A model generated the notes under the pieces. The model did no database searches and was not told the DNA's origin. It saw only the letters and a list, made by a program, of their open reading frames with translations. A program made the translations under genes and the position numbers. A stretch of 64,000 nucleotides of DNA from Chitinophagaceae bacterium. Lineage in GTDB: Bacteria; Bacteroidota; Bacteroidia; Chitinophagales; Chitinophagaceae. Position 1 is the first letter of the stretch. Every line of letters begins with the position of its first letter. This document shows, one piece after another, positions 34,384 through 43,281 of the stretch. The DNA lies in the NCBI GenBank assembly GCA_013140985.1, contig JABFRU010000058.1, forward strand, positions 1 to 64,000. The letters are read 5' to 3'.

Positions 34384-35274
34384 CTATTCGGGGAACACAC
34401 TCCAGAAAAGTAATACTACCCTCCGGCGGGGATCATCCACTTTATAATCGGCGAGCTTAGGATTTGGGAATGATTCTCCTTTTCCTTCATGCAGGTACAA
34501 AATATTCTTTACACTACCGCCACTGATGGAGCGGCCTTTTGTATATTTTTCAAAAAGCTTTATCACTTCAGCCGATCTTCTCACCGATAATTCTTTGTTC
34601 AACTCTTTTGCATCTACTGTTTTTCCGGTGAGGTTTATTCCATCGGCAAGATCTTTATAAAGCGAAGTGCCTTCGGCAATAGTTGTTGCATCGGCATAAC
34701 CTTTTGCAGTGATCACCAGTGATAAAGGGAAGTCGGGATATTTCTGAGTGAACCGGTCAATCTCTTTGGCAAGTGGCTCGAAAAAATTTCCAATAGCAGT
34801 GGCAACGGCAGGTGTAACGGTGTATTTGCCGGGTTCAAATAAAACATCCTGGTCAAGCTTCACCACCATATTCCTGTTGATCAGGTCTTCCAGGAACATG
34901 ATCTTTTGATTGATGCGTTGTTCTGCTGTTCTTGTTGATGAAAGTGCTTTACGCAACTGGTTCCAATCGCTCTTGTCCACCTCTGTTCCCTGTATAATAA
35001 CGGTGTTTTGTTTAACCAATGAATCTATCTCGGCGCCTGTTTTATCAATGAATTTTTTGATACGGCTATTGGCGGCACTGTCTATCTCATTTTGATTTTC
35101 TTTGACCTTACGTTTCTCATCCAGGCTTTTCAGGCTTATGCTGTGTTTTTCGAGAAGGCTGTCTGTAGCAGCAAGGTCTTTTTTATGCATGACCGCTTTT
35201 TTCTGAGGCACACATCCTGCAATAAGAATGATCATGAAAAGCAGGAGAGGAAATATTGTTCCTTGTTTACGCAT
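34384..35274 (-). CDS. OmpA-like lipoprotein with coiled-coil linker
   Basis: A 296-residue predicted lipoprotein (hydrophobic segment ending IAGC). Residues about 30-130 are charged and helical, likely coiled coil. The C-terminal half has OmpA-domain features, with VVKLDQDVLFEPGKYTVTPA at its start, VITAKGYADA, LNKELSVRRSAEVIKLF and DPRRRVVLL at the end. OmpA domains bind peptidoglycan, so it may link envelope layers. The domain is divergent, with an insertion between strands. A TACCTTTA box lies 23 nt upstream. Confidence 0.75.
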   Translation of the reverse strand: MRKQGTIFPLLLFMIILIAGCVPQKKAVMHKKDLAATDSLLEKHSISLKSLDEKRKVKENQNEIDSAANSRIKKFIDKTGAEIDSLVKQNTVIIQGTEVDKSDWNQLRKALSSTRTAEQRINQKIMFLEDLINRNMVVKLDQDVLFEPGKYTVTPAVATAIGNFFEPLAKEIDRFTQKYPDFPLSLVITAKGYADATTIAEGTSLYKDLADGINLTGKTVDAKELNKELSVRRSAEVIKLFEKYTKGRSISGGSVKNILYLHEGKGESFPNPKLADYKVDDPRRRVVLLFWSVFPE

Positions 35275-35330
35275 ACAGAAGAACAAATGGTGTTCATTAA
35301 AGGTAGAAAAGTATCAGGAGAATAAAAATA

Positions 35331-36212
35331 TTATACTGATGCAAGAAGTACCTGCCATGCTTCCGTAGTTTTCCCTGCATCCAGCAGCTCTTTGCAATAA
35401 CTATGGACCTCTTTCTCCATTTCATCCGGGTTTACTGAATAGTATTGAATGATATCCTTCAGCCTGTCATCATCAAAAGAAGGGTTCACCACAGGCGTTT
35501 CATGTACATTGGCCAGCTGGCCAAGATTATTGCCCGTCAGGATATTACTGTTACGGACAGAAGCGGGCAAAGCATCTACTCCTATGCCGAGCTGTGTATT
35601 TGGTTTTTCAACAATAAAGAGATTGCTTTCATCCACCTTGCAATACCAATCGCCACCCAGCCTTGCTACATGATGGATCTTTCGCTGATCTATTTTTTTA
35701 TTTTCATCTAACAATGAATCATTAATGTGCAGTCTTACTACTTCGCAGATAACAAGATTGCCGGCGCCACCTTCCGTTCCCAATGGTTTTACTTCGATCA
35801 CTTTGCACTCCATCTTTACTTTGCTTTCTTTTACCATCGGCGGTCTTACCAATGTTGCAGGCTCTTCTGTAAAACCTGCTTTTATAAATTCACTTACTCC
35901 TTTCGGGAATTCACAACTTGCTAATGATGTTTGCTGCACCATATCCCAGGTAACGATATTGATAACTACTTCAGGAACTTCCAGCACATTTTGCAAAGTA
36001 TGTTTGGTTGTATTATCCCTTACTCTTCTTGCCGGGGAAAAAACAACAACCGGTGGATTGGAGGAAAATAAATTGAAAAAACTAAAGGGACTGAGATTGA
36101 TATTGCCTGCTTTATCAATAGTGCTGGCAAAACAAATAGGACGGGGAGCAATTACATGCTGCAGGTAATATTGCTTTTCGGCGGGCTTCAGATCGTGGAG
36201 ATCAAATATCAT
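35331..36212 (-). CDS. Flavin reductase-like (FMN-binding) protein
   Basis: A 293-residue protein with a flavin reductase-like domain in the first 200 residues: HVIAPRPICFASTIDKAGNINLSPFSFFN (about 19-47), the FSPARRVRDNTTKHT segment and VVINIV. A C-terminal extension of about 90 residues is mostly helical. The next gene upstream encodes a fumarylacetoacetate hydrolase family enzyme; this pair is seen near tyrosine/aromatic degradation genes in Bacteroidota (recalled, not tested). FMN-dependent chemistry is likely. Confidence 0.85.
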   Translation of the reverse strand: MIFDLHDLKPAEKQYYLQHVIAPRPICFASTIDKAGNINLSPFSFFNLFSSNPPVVVFSPARRVRDNTTKHTLQNVLEVPEVVINIVTWDMVQQTSLASCEFPKGVSEFIKAGFTEEPATLVRPPMVKESKVKMECKVIEVKPLGTEGGAGNLVICEVVRLHINDSLLDENKKIDQRKIHHVARLGGDWYCKVDESNLFIVEKPNTQLGIGVDALPASVRNSNILTGNNLGQLANVHETPVVNPSFDDDRLKDIIQYYSVNPDEMEKEVHSYCKELLDAGKTTEAWQVLLASV

Positions 36213-36223
36213 AGAGATATGTT

Positions 36224-36341
36224 TAGATAAAAACTAATAGATAATAGTTGAGAACCCGGGGTTCACGGAGTTCTCATTTTTTCCGGGAGTTTCCGATAAG
36301 CAAAGAGGCCGGTTTTTATCTATTAGTTTTTAGTTATTATC
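36224..36341. repeat. Inverted repeat with ATAAAAACTAATAGATAA words
   Basis: The left arm (36224-36248) and right arm (36313-36341) both consist of variants of AGATAAAAACTAATAG. The right arm runs over the stop codon of the FAH gene (36323). Between the arms are a smaller GAGAAC...GTTCTC pair and a CCCGGG palindrome. It shares words with the repeat at 42544-42640. Confidence 0.65.
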
Positions 36342-37339
36342 TTTTTTTTCAAGATACTCCAATCCGTTTCTTCGGCAACAATAGCATTGCTGAGTTTTCC
36401 CAGGCCGGCAATTTCCATTTCCACCACATCACCTGCCTGCAGCCATTGTTCAGGATAACTGGGATCGTTTAATTTACCGGTACCATTCAATTCAAGAAAA
36501 CAGCCGGTGCCGACAGTCCCGCTTCCTATTACATCGCCGGGATAAAGATCGACACCATATGATGCTCTTTCAATGATCTCGGCAAATGTCCAGTCCATAT
36601 CTCCAAGATTTCCTTCGCTCACTTGTTTACCATTTACCCAGCATTTCATTGATAAATTCCAATTAGTCCCGGTATGATTTTCCTTTGCCGCTATTTCAGC
36701 TTCTTTTAATTCATCTAATGTGACCAGCCAGGGACCGATAACCGTTGAAAAATCTTTTCCTTTTGCAGGACCGAGGTTCAATAACATTTCTTCCATTTGC
36801 AATCTTCTTGCACTCAGGTCATTCATGATCATCAATCCGCCGATATATTCATCCGCTTCTTCTGCTTTTATATTTCTTCCATGTTTACAGATAACGATAG
36901 CAGCTTCCAGTTCAAAATCCAGTTTTTCAAAATGATCAGGCATGCACCGCACATCACCCGGGCCTTGAATGCTATGATGATTGGTAAAATAAAAAATAGG
37001 ATACTGATCGAACTCCGGTATCATATCTACTTTGCGGTTTCTTCTTGCAGCTGCCACATGCTGGCGAAAAGCATACCCATCACGGCAGGAAGGAGGAAAC
37101 GGAACCGGCGCCAGCAATTGAACATCTTTTAAAGCCACGGCTTTATTGCTTGTTCTTGTTCCTTCTTTTAGCAATAATTCGCCGGCTTGTGCAACAGGAT
37201 AAGCATCTTCCCAATAATTCAGAAACATATTCATGCTATTAGGAAGATCGGGATGCAACACATCCATATCATAGATCATATTATCGATCAGCACACCAAG
37301 TTGTTCTCTTTCTTCTTTCAGGTAAGAAACCAGTTTCAT
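36323..37339 (-). CDS. Fumarylacetoacetate hydrolase family protein
   Basis: A 338-residue enzyme of the FAH family, which cleaves C-C bonds of beta-diketo acids; true FAH finishes tyrosine degradation. Seen: FFTNHHSIQGPGD, the metal-binding DFELEAAIVI (E-x-E, about 141-150), MIMNDLSARRLQMEE (about 171-185) and GDVIGSGTVGTGCF near the end. Longer than YcgM-type members and close to Bacteroidota FAH. A TACCTTAG box lies 20 nt upstream. Confidence 0.88.
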   Translation of the reverse strand: MKLVSYLKEEREQLGVLIDNMIYDMDVLHPDLPNSMNMFLNYWEDAYPVAQAGELLLKEGTRTSNKAVALKDVQLLAPVPFPPSCRDGYAFRQHVAAARRNRKVDMIPEFDQYPIFYFTNHHSIQGPGDVRCMPDHFEKLDFELEAAIVICKHGRNIKAEEADEYIGGLMIMNDLSARRLQMEEMLLNLGPAKGKDFSTVIGPWLVTLDELKEAEIAAKENHTGTNWNLSMKCWVNGKQVSEGNLGDMDWTFAEIIERASYGVDLYPGDVIGSGTVGTGCFLELNGTGKLNDPSYPEQWLQAGDVVEMEIAGLGKLSNAIVAEETDWSILKKKIITKN

Positions 37340-37470
37340 ATAAAATAATTAAAGAGCCGCTAAGGTAAATATTTTACGGGCAAAAGGCTATCAGTTTCAA
37401 AGAGTTGGCAGGCTGCTAAAAGATGATTAAAATCGGGCAGTTGCTGGCTTAACCCCCGCTTTTCATTCCT

Positions 37471-37478
37471 TATCTTTG
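37471..37478 (+). promoter_or_regulatory. -7 box TATCTTTG for the fatty acid hydroxylase gene
   Basis: An exact TAnnTTTG, 4 nt before the ATG at 37483; a leaderless transcript is predicted. No inverted repeat precedes this one. Confidence 0.6.
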
Positions 37479-37482
37479 CGCT

Positions 37483-38154
37483 ATGCATTTTGAAAAAATT
37501 CATAATAAAGGCCAGGCTCGTTTATTCAAAAGCGATTTCCTCGAAGCGCTGACAAAAGCACATCCGCTGGTGATCTGGGGTATGTATATCCCGATCATGG
37601 GGTTTCTTATCTATACCGGCGCTACAAAATATAATTATGGTACAGGCAGGATATTGCTGATCTTTTTGGCAGGGATGATGTTCTGGACCCTTTTTGAATA
37701 TATAGCTCACCGCTTTATTTTTCACTGGATGCCCAAAACTCCCGGCGCTACAAAATTTGTTTACACGTTACATGGTAATCATCATCATTATCCCCGTGAC
37801 AGGCAAAGATTGTTTATGCCTCCGTTGCCCAGCATTATTATTTCATCTACCCTATTTGGGTTGATGTACCTGATCATGAAAAGCTACGCATTCATGTTCT
37901 TTCCCGGTTTTTTATTTGGTTACCTGATGTATGGCACTATGCACTATGCTATTCATGCATGGAACCCACCATTTAAATGGATGAAACCTTTATGGAGAAA
38001 TCATCACCTGCATCATTATAAGAATGAACATAACGGGTACGGCGTAAGTTCGACATTATGGGATCATGTATTCGGCACTATGTTCGATCTGAAAAGAGAA
38101 AAAGAAGATAAAGAGAAGGTAAAAGAATTGATGTTTGAAAAGAAAGAAAAATGA
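37483..38154 (+). CDS. Fatty acid hydroxylase superfamily protein
   Basis: A 223-residue integral-membrane di-iron enzyme. Four hydrophobic segments surround the His clusters: EYIAHRFIFH (about 70-79), HGNHHHYPRD (about 92-101), MHYAIHAW (about 155-162) and RNHHLHHYKNEHNGYG (about 173-188), followed by WDHVFGT. This fits the fatty acid 2-hydroxylase branch, which acts on sphingolipid acyl chains; Bacteroidota make sphingolipids, so a 2-hydroxylase of ceramide or similar lipids is likely. No cytochrome b5 domain. Confidence 0.9.
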   Translation: MHFEKIHNKGQARLFKSDFLEALTKAHPLVIWGMYIPIMGFLIYTGATKYNYGTGRILLIFLAGMMFWTLFEYIAHRFIFHWMPKTPGATKFVYTLHGNHHHYPRDRQRLFMPPLPSIIISSTLFGLMYLIMKSYAFMFFPGFLFGYLMYGTMHYAIHAWNPPFKWMKPLWRNHHLHHYKNEHNGYGVSSTLWDHVFGTMFDLKREKEDKEKVKELMFEKKEK

Positions 38155-38238
38155 TGTCTGAGGTTTGATGTAAAAAGTCAGAGGAGTCAGATAGCAGAAA
38201 ATATCTGACATCATACTTCCGGCATCTTACCTCATCAC
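38151..38238. repeat. Arm-repetitive inverted repeat upstream of the lipase gene
   Basis: The left arm (38151-38193) contains ATGATGTCTGA, TTTGATG, GTCAGA and AGTCAGAT. The right arm (38202-38238) contains ATCTGACATCAT, GGCATC and CCTCATCA. It starts at the preceding stop codon. Confidence 0.6.
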
Positions 38239-38247
38239 TTTCCCCAT

Positions 38248-39270
38248 ATGCAAAAAACTTTCATTTATTTTTCGGCTGTCTTCCTGTCAATACTAACAGC
38301 CTGTAACGCTAATAAGAAAAAAGAAGCTGTTTCTTTTTTATCTTCAAAAGAAACTATCCTGTTTAACCAGGTTGTTTATAAAGTCAATCATAAAGATTCA
38401 TTTGCAAAGTATGCCCCCGGGTATGATATTGTTTTTTTACCTCAACCTGTTAATGGCAACCTTGCCCTTATCGTAAAAAATAAGAATACTGAACAATACG
38501 CATTGGTGATAAGAGGTTCCCTGATCGAATTCAGCAATGCAGGGTTCCAGAATTTTATTCTCCAGGACTTCAACATCTTTACTATAAAAAAATGGCAGTA
38601 TGCCGATACAGTAAAAGAGGCGTATATAAGTAATGGCACTCATACTGGCTTTCAAAACCTGTTACAATTAAGAGATAGTAGCACAGGTCTGACAATAAAA
38701 GAATTTATAGAACAAAAAATACCTGCCGGCGCAAGTATAGTGATAACAGGCCATAGTTTAGGGGGCAACCTTGCTTATCCACTGGCCGGGTATTTAAAAA
38801 AGGAGTTGCCTGTTGAAAAGAAGAACAGGCTGCAACTGGTAACTTTCGGCGCACCGGCCGCCGGCAACGCCGCTTTTGTTCAGGACCTGGAAGAAAAGTT
38901 TCCAACTGCAGAACGTTATGTAACAGATAAAGACATTGCCCCTGTGTTCCCGGATTTGGACAGGATAAATGAGATGGCTAAGCTGATTGGACTGGACAGT
39001 GTTTTGCAACTTGCTAAATTAAATATCGGGGGAAGCGAAATAGATGCAGCTGATCTGTTGAACATCGGAAGTGAAATTTTGGGAAAGACCAACATAATAA
39101 ATAAAACCAATAAGTATGTACAGAGTCAAAAGCATCTGCGGATACTGACCATTAATAATCCTGCTTCTGTCAATAGCCCACTGTCTGTTGATGCGATTTT
39201 TGAAAATGCTTACCGGTTTCATAAGGTTGATATCTATGCGGAGCTGCTGGGTGGAAAAGCGTTGAATTAA
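38248..39270 (+). CDS. Lipase class 3 family lipoprotein
   Basis: A 340-residue protein with a lipobox (SILTAC) and a class 3 lipase domain. ALVIRGS gives the oxyanion region; ITGHSLGGNLA (about 168-178) is the nucleophile elbow with Ser near 171; YVTDKDIAPVFPD supplies the acidic residue and YRFHKVDIYAELL near the end the His. Likely outer-membrane or periplasmic esterase/lipase. Substrate unknown. Confidence 0.88.
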   Translation: MQKTFIYFSAVFLSILTACNANKKKEAVSFLSSKETILFNQVVYKVNHKDSFAKYAPGYDIVFLPQPVNGNLALIVKNKNTEQYALVIRGSLIEFSNAGFQNFILQDFNIFTIKKWQYADTVKEAYISNGTHTGFQNLLQLRDSSTGLTIKEFIEQKIPAGASIVITGHSLGGNLAYPLAGYLKKELPVEKKNRLQLVTFGAPAAGNAAFVQDLEEKFPTAERYVTDKDIAPVFPDLDRINEMAKLIGLDSVLQLAKLNIGGSEIDAADLLNIGSEILGKTNIINKTNKYVQSQKHLRILTINNPASVNSPLSVDAIFENAYRFHKVDIYAELLGGKALN

Positions 39271-39289
39271 TTTTTAAACAATAGAGAAA

Positions 39290-39616
39290 TTACCACCGGT
39301 CCTCATCAGGTATCGAATCGTCTTTTGAAGATTTCTTTCTGCTCTGCATTTTTTGCAATTGTCTTTCAATGACGAGGTCTGCAATATACGGGGCAACATC
39401 TTCTCCTTTTTTTTGTGCCAGCAATGTCCTCAATGTTTTTTCGTTCACATCGACACGGTAAAGAAGAAAGACCAGCTTTTCAAAGTCGGATTGAATCAGG
39501 TAATTGATATGCACTAAGAGCTTTTCTTTCAGTTCTTCCATTGATATATTGCCGGGCAATTCAATATTGAACGATTGTTTTATTAATGGAATTAAACCTG
39601 TGTTTATCTGTGTCAT
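39290..39616 (-). CDS. Conserved hypothetical protein (helical, 108 aa)
   Basis: No domain recognised. A soluble, mostly helical product with ISMEELKEKLLVHINYLI, FEKLVFLLYRVDVNEKTLRTLL and a basic-acidic tail KKSSKDDSIPDEDRW. I recall short proteins with the 'LVxLLYRIDVxExxL' pattern in Bacteroidota with no known role. It lies 9 bp downstream of the TIGR02757 gene on the same strand, so it is probably co-transcribed. Confidence 0.65.
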   Translation of the reverse strand: MTQINTGLIPLIKQSFNIELPGNISMEELKEKLLVHINYLIQSDFEKLVFLLYRVDVNEKTLRTLLAQKKGEDVAPYIADLVIERQLQKMQSRKKSSKDDSIPDEDRW

Positions 39617-39625
39617 TGGTGAGAG

Positions 39626-40399
39626 TTACATTTTTTCTACAATACCAAGATTGAATAATGCAAGATCGTATTTAACAGGATCGTCTTTATCCAAAGTTCG
39701 CAGTTGTTCAGTTAATTCGATCGCTGCTAACCAATCCGTTTGTTTTCTTTTTAATAAACCAAATCTTCGGGCCACTCTGGCTACATGCAGATCTATGGGG
39801 CAGATTAACTGCGACGGGGGAATGTTTTTCCAAATCCCAAAATCAACTCCATTGCTATCTTTCCTCACCATCCATCGGAGATACATATTTAATCTTTTGC
39901 AGGTCGATCCCCGTTCAGGAGCAGCAATATGTTTCTTTGTTCTTGCAGGCACATGTTCCAGCGAAAAAAAATACTGATGAAAACCATTCAACATATTCTC
40001 AATTGTGTTTCCATGGGCTGTAAACGCATTTTCAAGACTTTTATTTTGATTGTAATGGGCTTTAAGGAATTCAATGAAATAAAGAAGGTCGGTGCTATTG
40101 AATGTACGGTGCTTGAAATTCAGCAATCGTTTCAATTCTTTGGAAGAATGATGAAGACAAAAATCGTGTGGACTCATCTCCATCAGCTGCATTAATTCCT
40201 TTGATTTCTGTATGATAGTGGTGCGGTTTCCCCAGGCAAAAACAGCGGCAAAAAAACCGGCGATCTCTATGTCCTTTTTTTTGGTAAATAAGTGAGGAAT
40301 GGAAATAGGATCATTCTTAATAAAAAAAAGCTGATTGTACTGTTCAACTTTTTTGTTCAGGTAGCCTGCCAATTCTTTTGCAGGTATCTTAGTCGGCAT
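39626..40399 (-). CDS. TIGR02757 family protein (DUF2400)
   Basis: A 257-residue protein related in fold to helix-hairpin-helix DNA glycosylases (endonuclease III-like) but lacking their Fe-S cluster. Seen: FFAAVFAWGNRTTIIQKSKELM (about 49-70), HRTFNSTDLLYFIEFL, LNMYLRWMVRKDSNGVDFGIWK (about 170-191) and LICPIDLHVARVARRFGLL (about 197-215). Function unproven; a role in DNA or RNA metabolism is guessed from fold. It overlaps the upstream M23 gene by 11 bp, which implies translational coupling. Confidence 0.88.
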   Translation of the reverse strand: MPTKIPAKELAGYLNKKVEQYNQLFFIKNDPISIPHLFTKKKDIEIAGFFAAVFAWGNRTTIIQKSKELMQLMEMSPHDFCLHHSSKELKRLLNFKHRTFNSTDLLYFIEFLKAHYNQNKSLENAFTAHGNTIENMLNGFHQYFFSLEHVPARTKKHIAAPERGSTCKRLNMYLRWMVRKDSNGVDFGIWKNIPPSQLICPIDLHVARVARRFGLLKRKQTDWLAAIELTEQLRTLDKDDPVKYDLALFNLGIVEKM

Positions 40400-41357
40400 T
40401 TTTTATCCGATCATTTTTAACAGGAGAATAGTCTGTTTTTACTACAGCATTCACCAATATTTTTTCGAAATAACATTTTATGCCCGTTGAGCTCATCATG
40501 TTTTCTTTATCCTGTATATGGAAATGCAAATGCGGTTCAGAAGAATTACCGGAGTTGCCGCAAAGACCCAATAACTCTCCCTGCTTTACTTTATCGCCAA
40601 CTTTTACTTTAATAGTGTTCATCTTGAAATGGGCATACAAAATATATTCATTAGCGGCTGTTTTTAAAACAACACTGTTGCCGGTTACCTGGGCAGGATT
40701 CATTTCGCCGGGGTTATTATCTTTTACTCCCTCGATCACTGTTACAACTTCCGCATCGCAGGAAGCTATTAGTGGTTGGCCAAAAGCATAATAATCTTCG
40801 TTGGTCTTTCCGTTTGTTTTAAAGGATCTTCCTTTTTCATCCATTATTACAATATCAAATGCATTTTTCTGTGCCTTATTTACTACATGGTAGTTTTGTT
40901 CTTTCGTATCACCACCCCAGAATACGAACCATTCTCCCTCGAATGGCAATATCATTTTTGTGGTATTCCGGGCTGTTGATGATGCAGCGTCCGTGCCATC
41001 ATACACAGTAAAGTATAAACCATCGATCTCTCCCTTTGTATTTTCAGAAATACTCATCCAATAGATATCGTTTGAAAAAACAGTTTTATACCGGCTGGCT
41101 GTTTGTACCTTTTCTTTGAATTCATATTTCATGATCTCGCCGGATGCTTTTTGCATCTCTGAAAAAAACTCGTTTGTTTTTTTTAATGGAAGCGCCTTTT
41201 TCATTTCCGGATCAAATAAATGAAAGATACTGTCGTAATGTGCCCGGTTATAATAACCAACCAATTTATCGGCAACTGAAGTTTTACCAGGGGATTCTTT
41301 TTGCCCTTTGCAGGAGATCAAGGCAAAGAAAAATGAAATGAAAAGCAGTTGTTTCAT
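40389..41357 (-). CDS. M23 family metallopeptidase lipoprotein with DUF3887-like N-terminus
   Basis: A 322-residue lipoprotein (lipobox FALISC). Residues about 30-125 resemble DUF3887: VADKLVGYYNRAHYDSIFHLFDP. The C-terminal half is a lysostaphin-type M23 domain: YILYAHFK, GLCGNSGNSSEPHLHFHIQD gives the H-x-H zinc ligand (about 290). The first zinc ligand, usually a His some residues before the D of NEDYYAFG, is not apparent in GRSFKTNGKTNEDYY, so catalysis is uncertain. Likely periplasmic and peptidoglycan-related. Confidence 0.83.
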   Translation of the reverse strand: MKQLLFISFFFALISCKGQKESPGKTSVADKLVGYYNRAHYDSIFHLFDPEMKKALPLKKTNEFFSEMQKASGEIMKYEFKEKVQTASRYKTVFSNDIYWMSISENTKGEIDGLYFTVYDGTDAASSTARNTTKMILPFEGEWFVFWGGDTKEQNYHVVNKAQKNAFDIVIMDEKGRSFKTNGKTNEDYYAFGQPLIASCDAEVVTVIEGVKDNNPGEMNPAQVTGNSVVLKTAANEYILYAHFKMNTIKVKVGDKVKQGELLGLCGNSGNSSEPHLHFHIQDKENMMSSTGIKCYFEKILVNAVVKTDYSPVKNDRIKNAD

Positions 41358-41373
41358 ACAGCAAGATTTAGAG

Positions 41374-42513
41374 TTACCCGATCGCTTTATTCAGGTCTTC
41401 GATAAGATCATCTGCATCTTCGATACCGACACTCAATCGTATCAGTGAATCGCTCAATCCATTTTTAATTCTTTCTTCTCTTGGAATAGAAGCATGCGTC
41501 ATACTGGCCGGGTGATTGATCATACTTTCCACACCGCCTAAACTTTCTGCCAGTGAAAATAAATGAGTAGAGGATAAAACTCTTTTTGCTTCATCTACAC
41601 TGTCATTCTTCAATTCAAAAGAGATCATGCCGCCGAAATCCTTCATTTGTTTTTTTGCTACAGCATAACCGGGATGATCTTCAAAACCCGGCCAATACAC
41701 TTTTGCTACTTTCGGATGTTTGCGGAGCCAATTGGCAATGATCTTCCCGTTCTCACAATGCGCTTTCATCCGTACACCTAATGTTTTTATTCCACGCAAT
41801 ATCAAAAAACAGTCCATTGGTCCGGGTACAGCGCCACAACTTTTTTGAATGAAATATAATTCCTCTCTCAGGTCTTTATCATTCATCATCAATGCGCCTT
41901 GTATTACATCACTATGACCGCCGAGATACTTGGTGGCAGAATGCATTACAATATCAGCGCCGAGGTCCAGCGGATTTTGCAAAGCAGGCGATGCAAATGT
42001 ATTATCAACTGCCAGTAAAATATTTTTAGGTTTGGCAATCGCAGCGATCGCAGCAATATCAGAAACATTCATCAACGGGTTAGTAGGTGTTTCAACCCAG
42101 ATCAGTTTTGTTTTACCTGTTACTGCATGCTGCACATTTTCTGTTTTAGTTGTGTCGATGTAAACGAATTTTATTCCAAATTTTTCAAATACTTTGGTGA
42201 ATAAGCGATAAGTACCCCCATACATATCATTGGCGCAGATCACTTCGTCACCCGGCTCTAATAATTTAATGACAGCATCCGTAGCCGCCACACCACTGCT
42301 GAATGCCAATGCATATTTCCCATTCTCTATAATGGCATAAGCATCTTCCAATGCTTTACGGGTTGGATTCTGGCTTCTTGCATATTCATAACCCTTATGT
42401 TTTGCGGGAGCTTCCTGCACATAAGTGCTGGTTTGATAGATAGGTGTCATGATAGCACCGGTAGAAGGATCAGGCTCCATGCCTGCATGAATGAATTTTG
42501 TAGCTGGTTTCAT
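41374..42513 (-). CDS. Cystathionine gamma-synthase/lyase family PLP enzyme
   Basis: A 379-residue Cys/Met-metabolism PLP enzyme. YARSQNPTRKALE (about 44-56), ALAFSSGVAA, WVETPTNPLM, AVDNTFASP and the PLP-Lys in HSATKYLGGHSDV (Lys near 195) are all present, with a C-terminal LIRLSVGIEDADDLIEDL. Sequence alone does not separate gamma-synthase from gamma-lyase. The promoter TATCTTTG lies 17 nt upstream. Single gene, 16 bp after which the M23 gene starts on the same strand. Confidence 0.93.
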   Translation of the reverse strand: MKPATKFIHAGMEPDPSTGAIMTPIYQTSTYVQEAPAKHKGYEYARSQNPTRKALEDAYAIIENGKYALAFSSGVAATDAVIKLLEPGDEVICANDMYGGTYRLFTKVFEKFGIKFVYIDTTKTENVQHAVTGKTKLIWVETPTNPLMNVSDIAAIAAIAKPKNILLAVDNTFASPALQNPLDLGADIVMHSATKYLGGHSDVIQGALMMNDKDLREELYFIQKSCGAVPGPMDCFLILRGIKTLGVRMKAHCENGKIIANWLRKHPKVAKVYWPGFEDHPGYAVAKKQMKDFGGMISFELKNDSVDEAKRVLSSTHLFSLAESLGGVESMINHPASMTHASIPREERIKNGLSDSLIRLSVGIEDADDLIEDLNKAIG

Positions 42514-42530
42514 TTGTGAGATTTAATGAG

Positions 42531-42538
42531 CAAAGATA
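42531..42538 (-). promoter_or_regulatory. -7 box TATCTTTG
   Basis: An exact TAnnTTTG on the minus strand, 17 nt before the cystathionine gamma-synthase-type gene and just downstream (minus direction) of the inverted repeat 42544-42640. Confidence 0.6.
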
Positions 42539-42543
42539 GCGGA

Positions 42544-42640
42544 GATAAAAACTAAAAGATAACAGATAAAAGCACGTCTGTAATTGGAAAGAATTCCCGG
42601 GCTGGAAAAATTTTTAGCTATTAGCTTTATCTTTTAGTTG
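42544..42640. repeat. Arm-repetitive inverted repeat with AACTAAAAGATAA words
   Basis: The left arm (42544-42573) contains ATAAAAACTAAAAGATAA and AGATAAAAG. The right arm (42610-42640) contains AGCTATTAGC, TTTATC and TTTTAGTT. The right arm covers the stop codon of the DUF2911 gene (42634). The left arm ends 6 bp from a -7 box on the minus strand. Confidence 0.6.
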
Positions 42641-43278
42641 AACCTGACCGGCAGTCTTGCCTCAAGATCATCCCATGCCATTATAATATCTGCACCACTT
42701 TCTGTTTTCTGAAACAACATCGTATAATATTCAAGACGATCAGCAGTTTGTTTGACAGGTATTATAAACCTGGCCAGGTCTTTCGACGGATCGGGATGCA
42801 AACCCCAGCTGTCAATATTTGTATTAAGAACGATCGTCCAGTTATCTTTTTGAGGGATGCAATACAAAACATAACGGCCGGCTTTTATTTTTTTACCTTG
42901 TATTTCGGCATCGGCATACAGCTCAAGTTCGGTTGATTCATTGGCGCCTAATCTCCAGGGCTCGTCATATTTCAGCAAATTCTGAAATAACCGGCGGCCC
43001 TGCAAATGCGGACGGCTGTAAACAATTCTTGCAAGAGGTGGAGTGCTGCTCGTCTTTTCCATTTTTAAGATCGGGTACTCTACCGGGAAATAGCTTATAT
43101 CCATCGGCGATACATCTACAATAACATAGGGATTCGGTTTCTTAACTGGTATATTTATTCTTGTTGTGTCCGGAGAAGAAGTGGCTGACCCTTCCTCCGG
43201 TTTTTTCTTTTTACTGTTACACCCAATAAAAAGAAAAAAACATACAAAAACAGGCAGGCAGGACATGATTCTTTTCAT
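42634..43278 (-). CDS. DUF2911 lipoprotein, paralog 1
   Basis: A 214-residue lipoprotein (lipobox FLFIGC). A Lys/Glu/Pro/Ser-rich linker (about 22-60) precedes the DUF2911 domain: SPMDISYFPVEYPIL, ARIVYSRPHLQGR, EPWRLGANESTELELY, GRYVLYCIPQKDNWTIVLN and AWDD near the end. The function of DUF2911 is unknown. Next to, and clearly a tandem duplicate of, the gene upstream (3-bp gap), from which it differs by the lipoprotein signal and linker. Confidence 0.85.
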   Translation of the reverse strand: MKRIMSCLPVFVCFFLFIGCNSKKKKPEEGSATSSPDTTRINIPVKKPNPYVIVDVSPMDISYFPVEYPILKMEKTSSTPPLARIVYSRPHLQGRRLFQNLLKYDEPWRLGANESTELELYADAEIQGKKIKAGRYVLYCIPQKDNWTIVLNTNIDSWGLHPDPSKDLARFIIPVKQTADRLEYYTMLFQKTESGADIIMAWDDLEARLPVRFN

Positions 43279-43281
43279 ACA

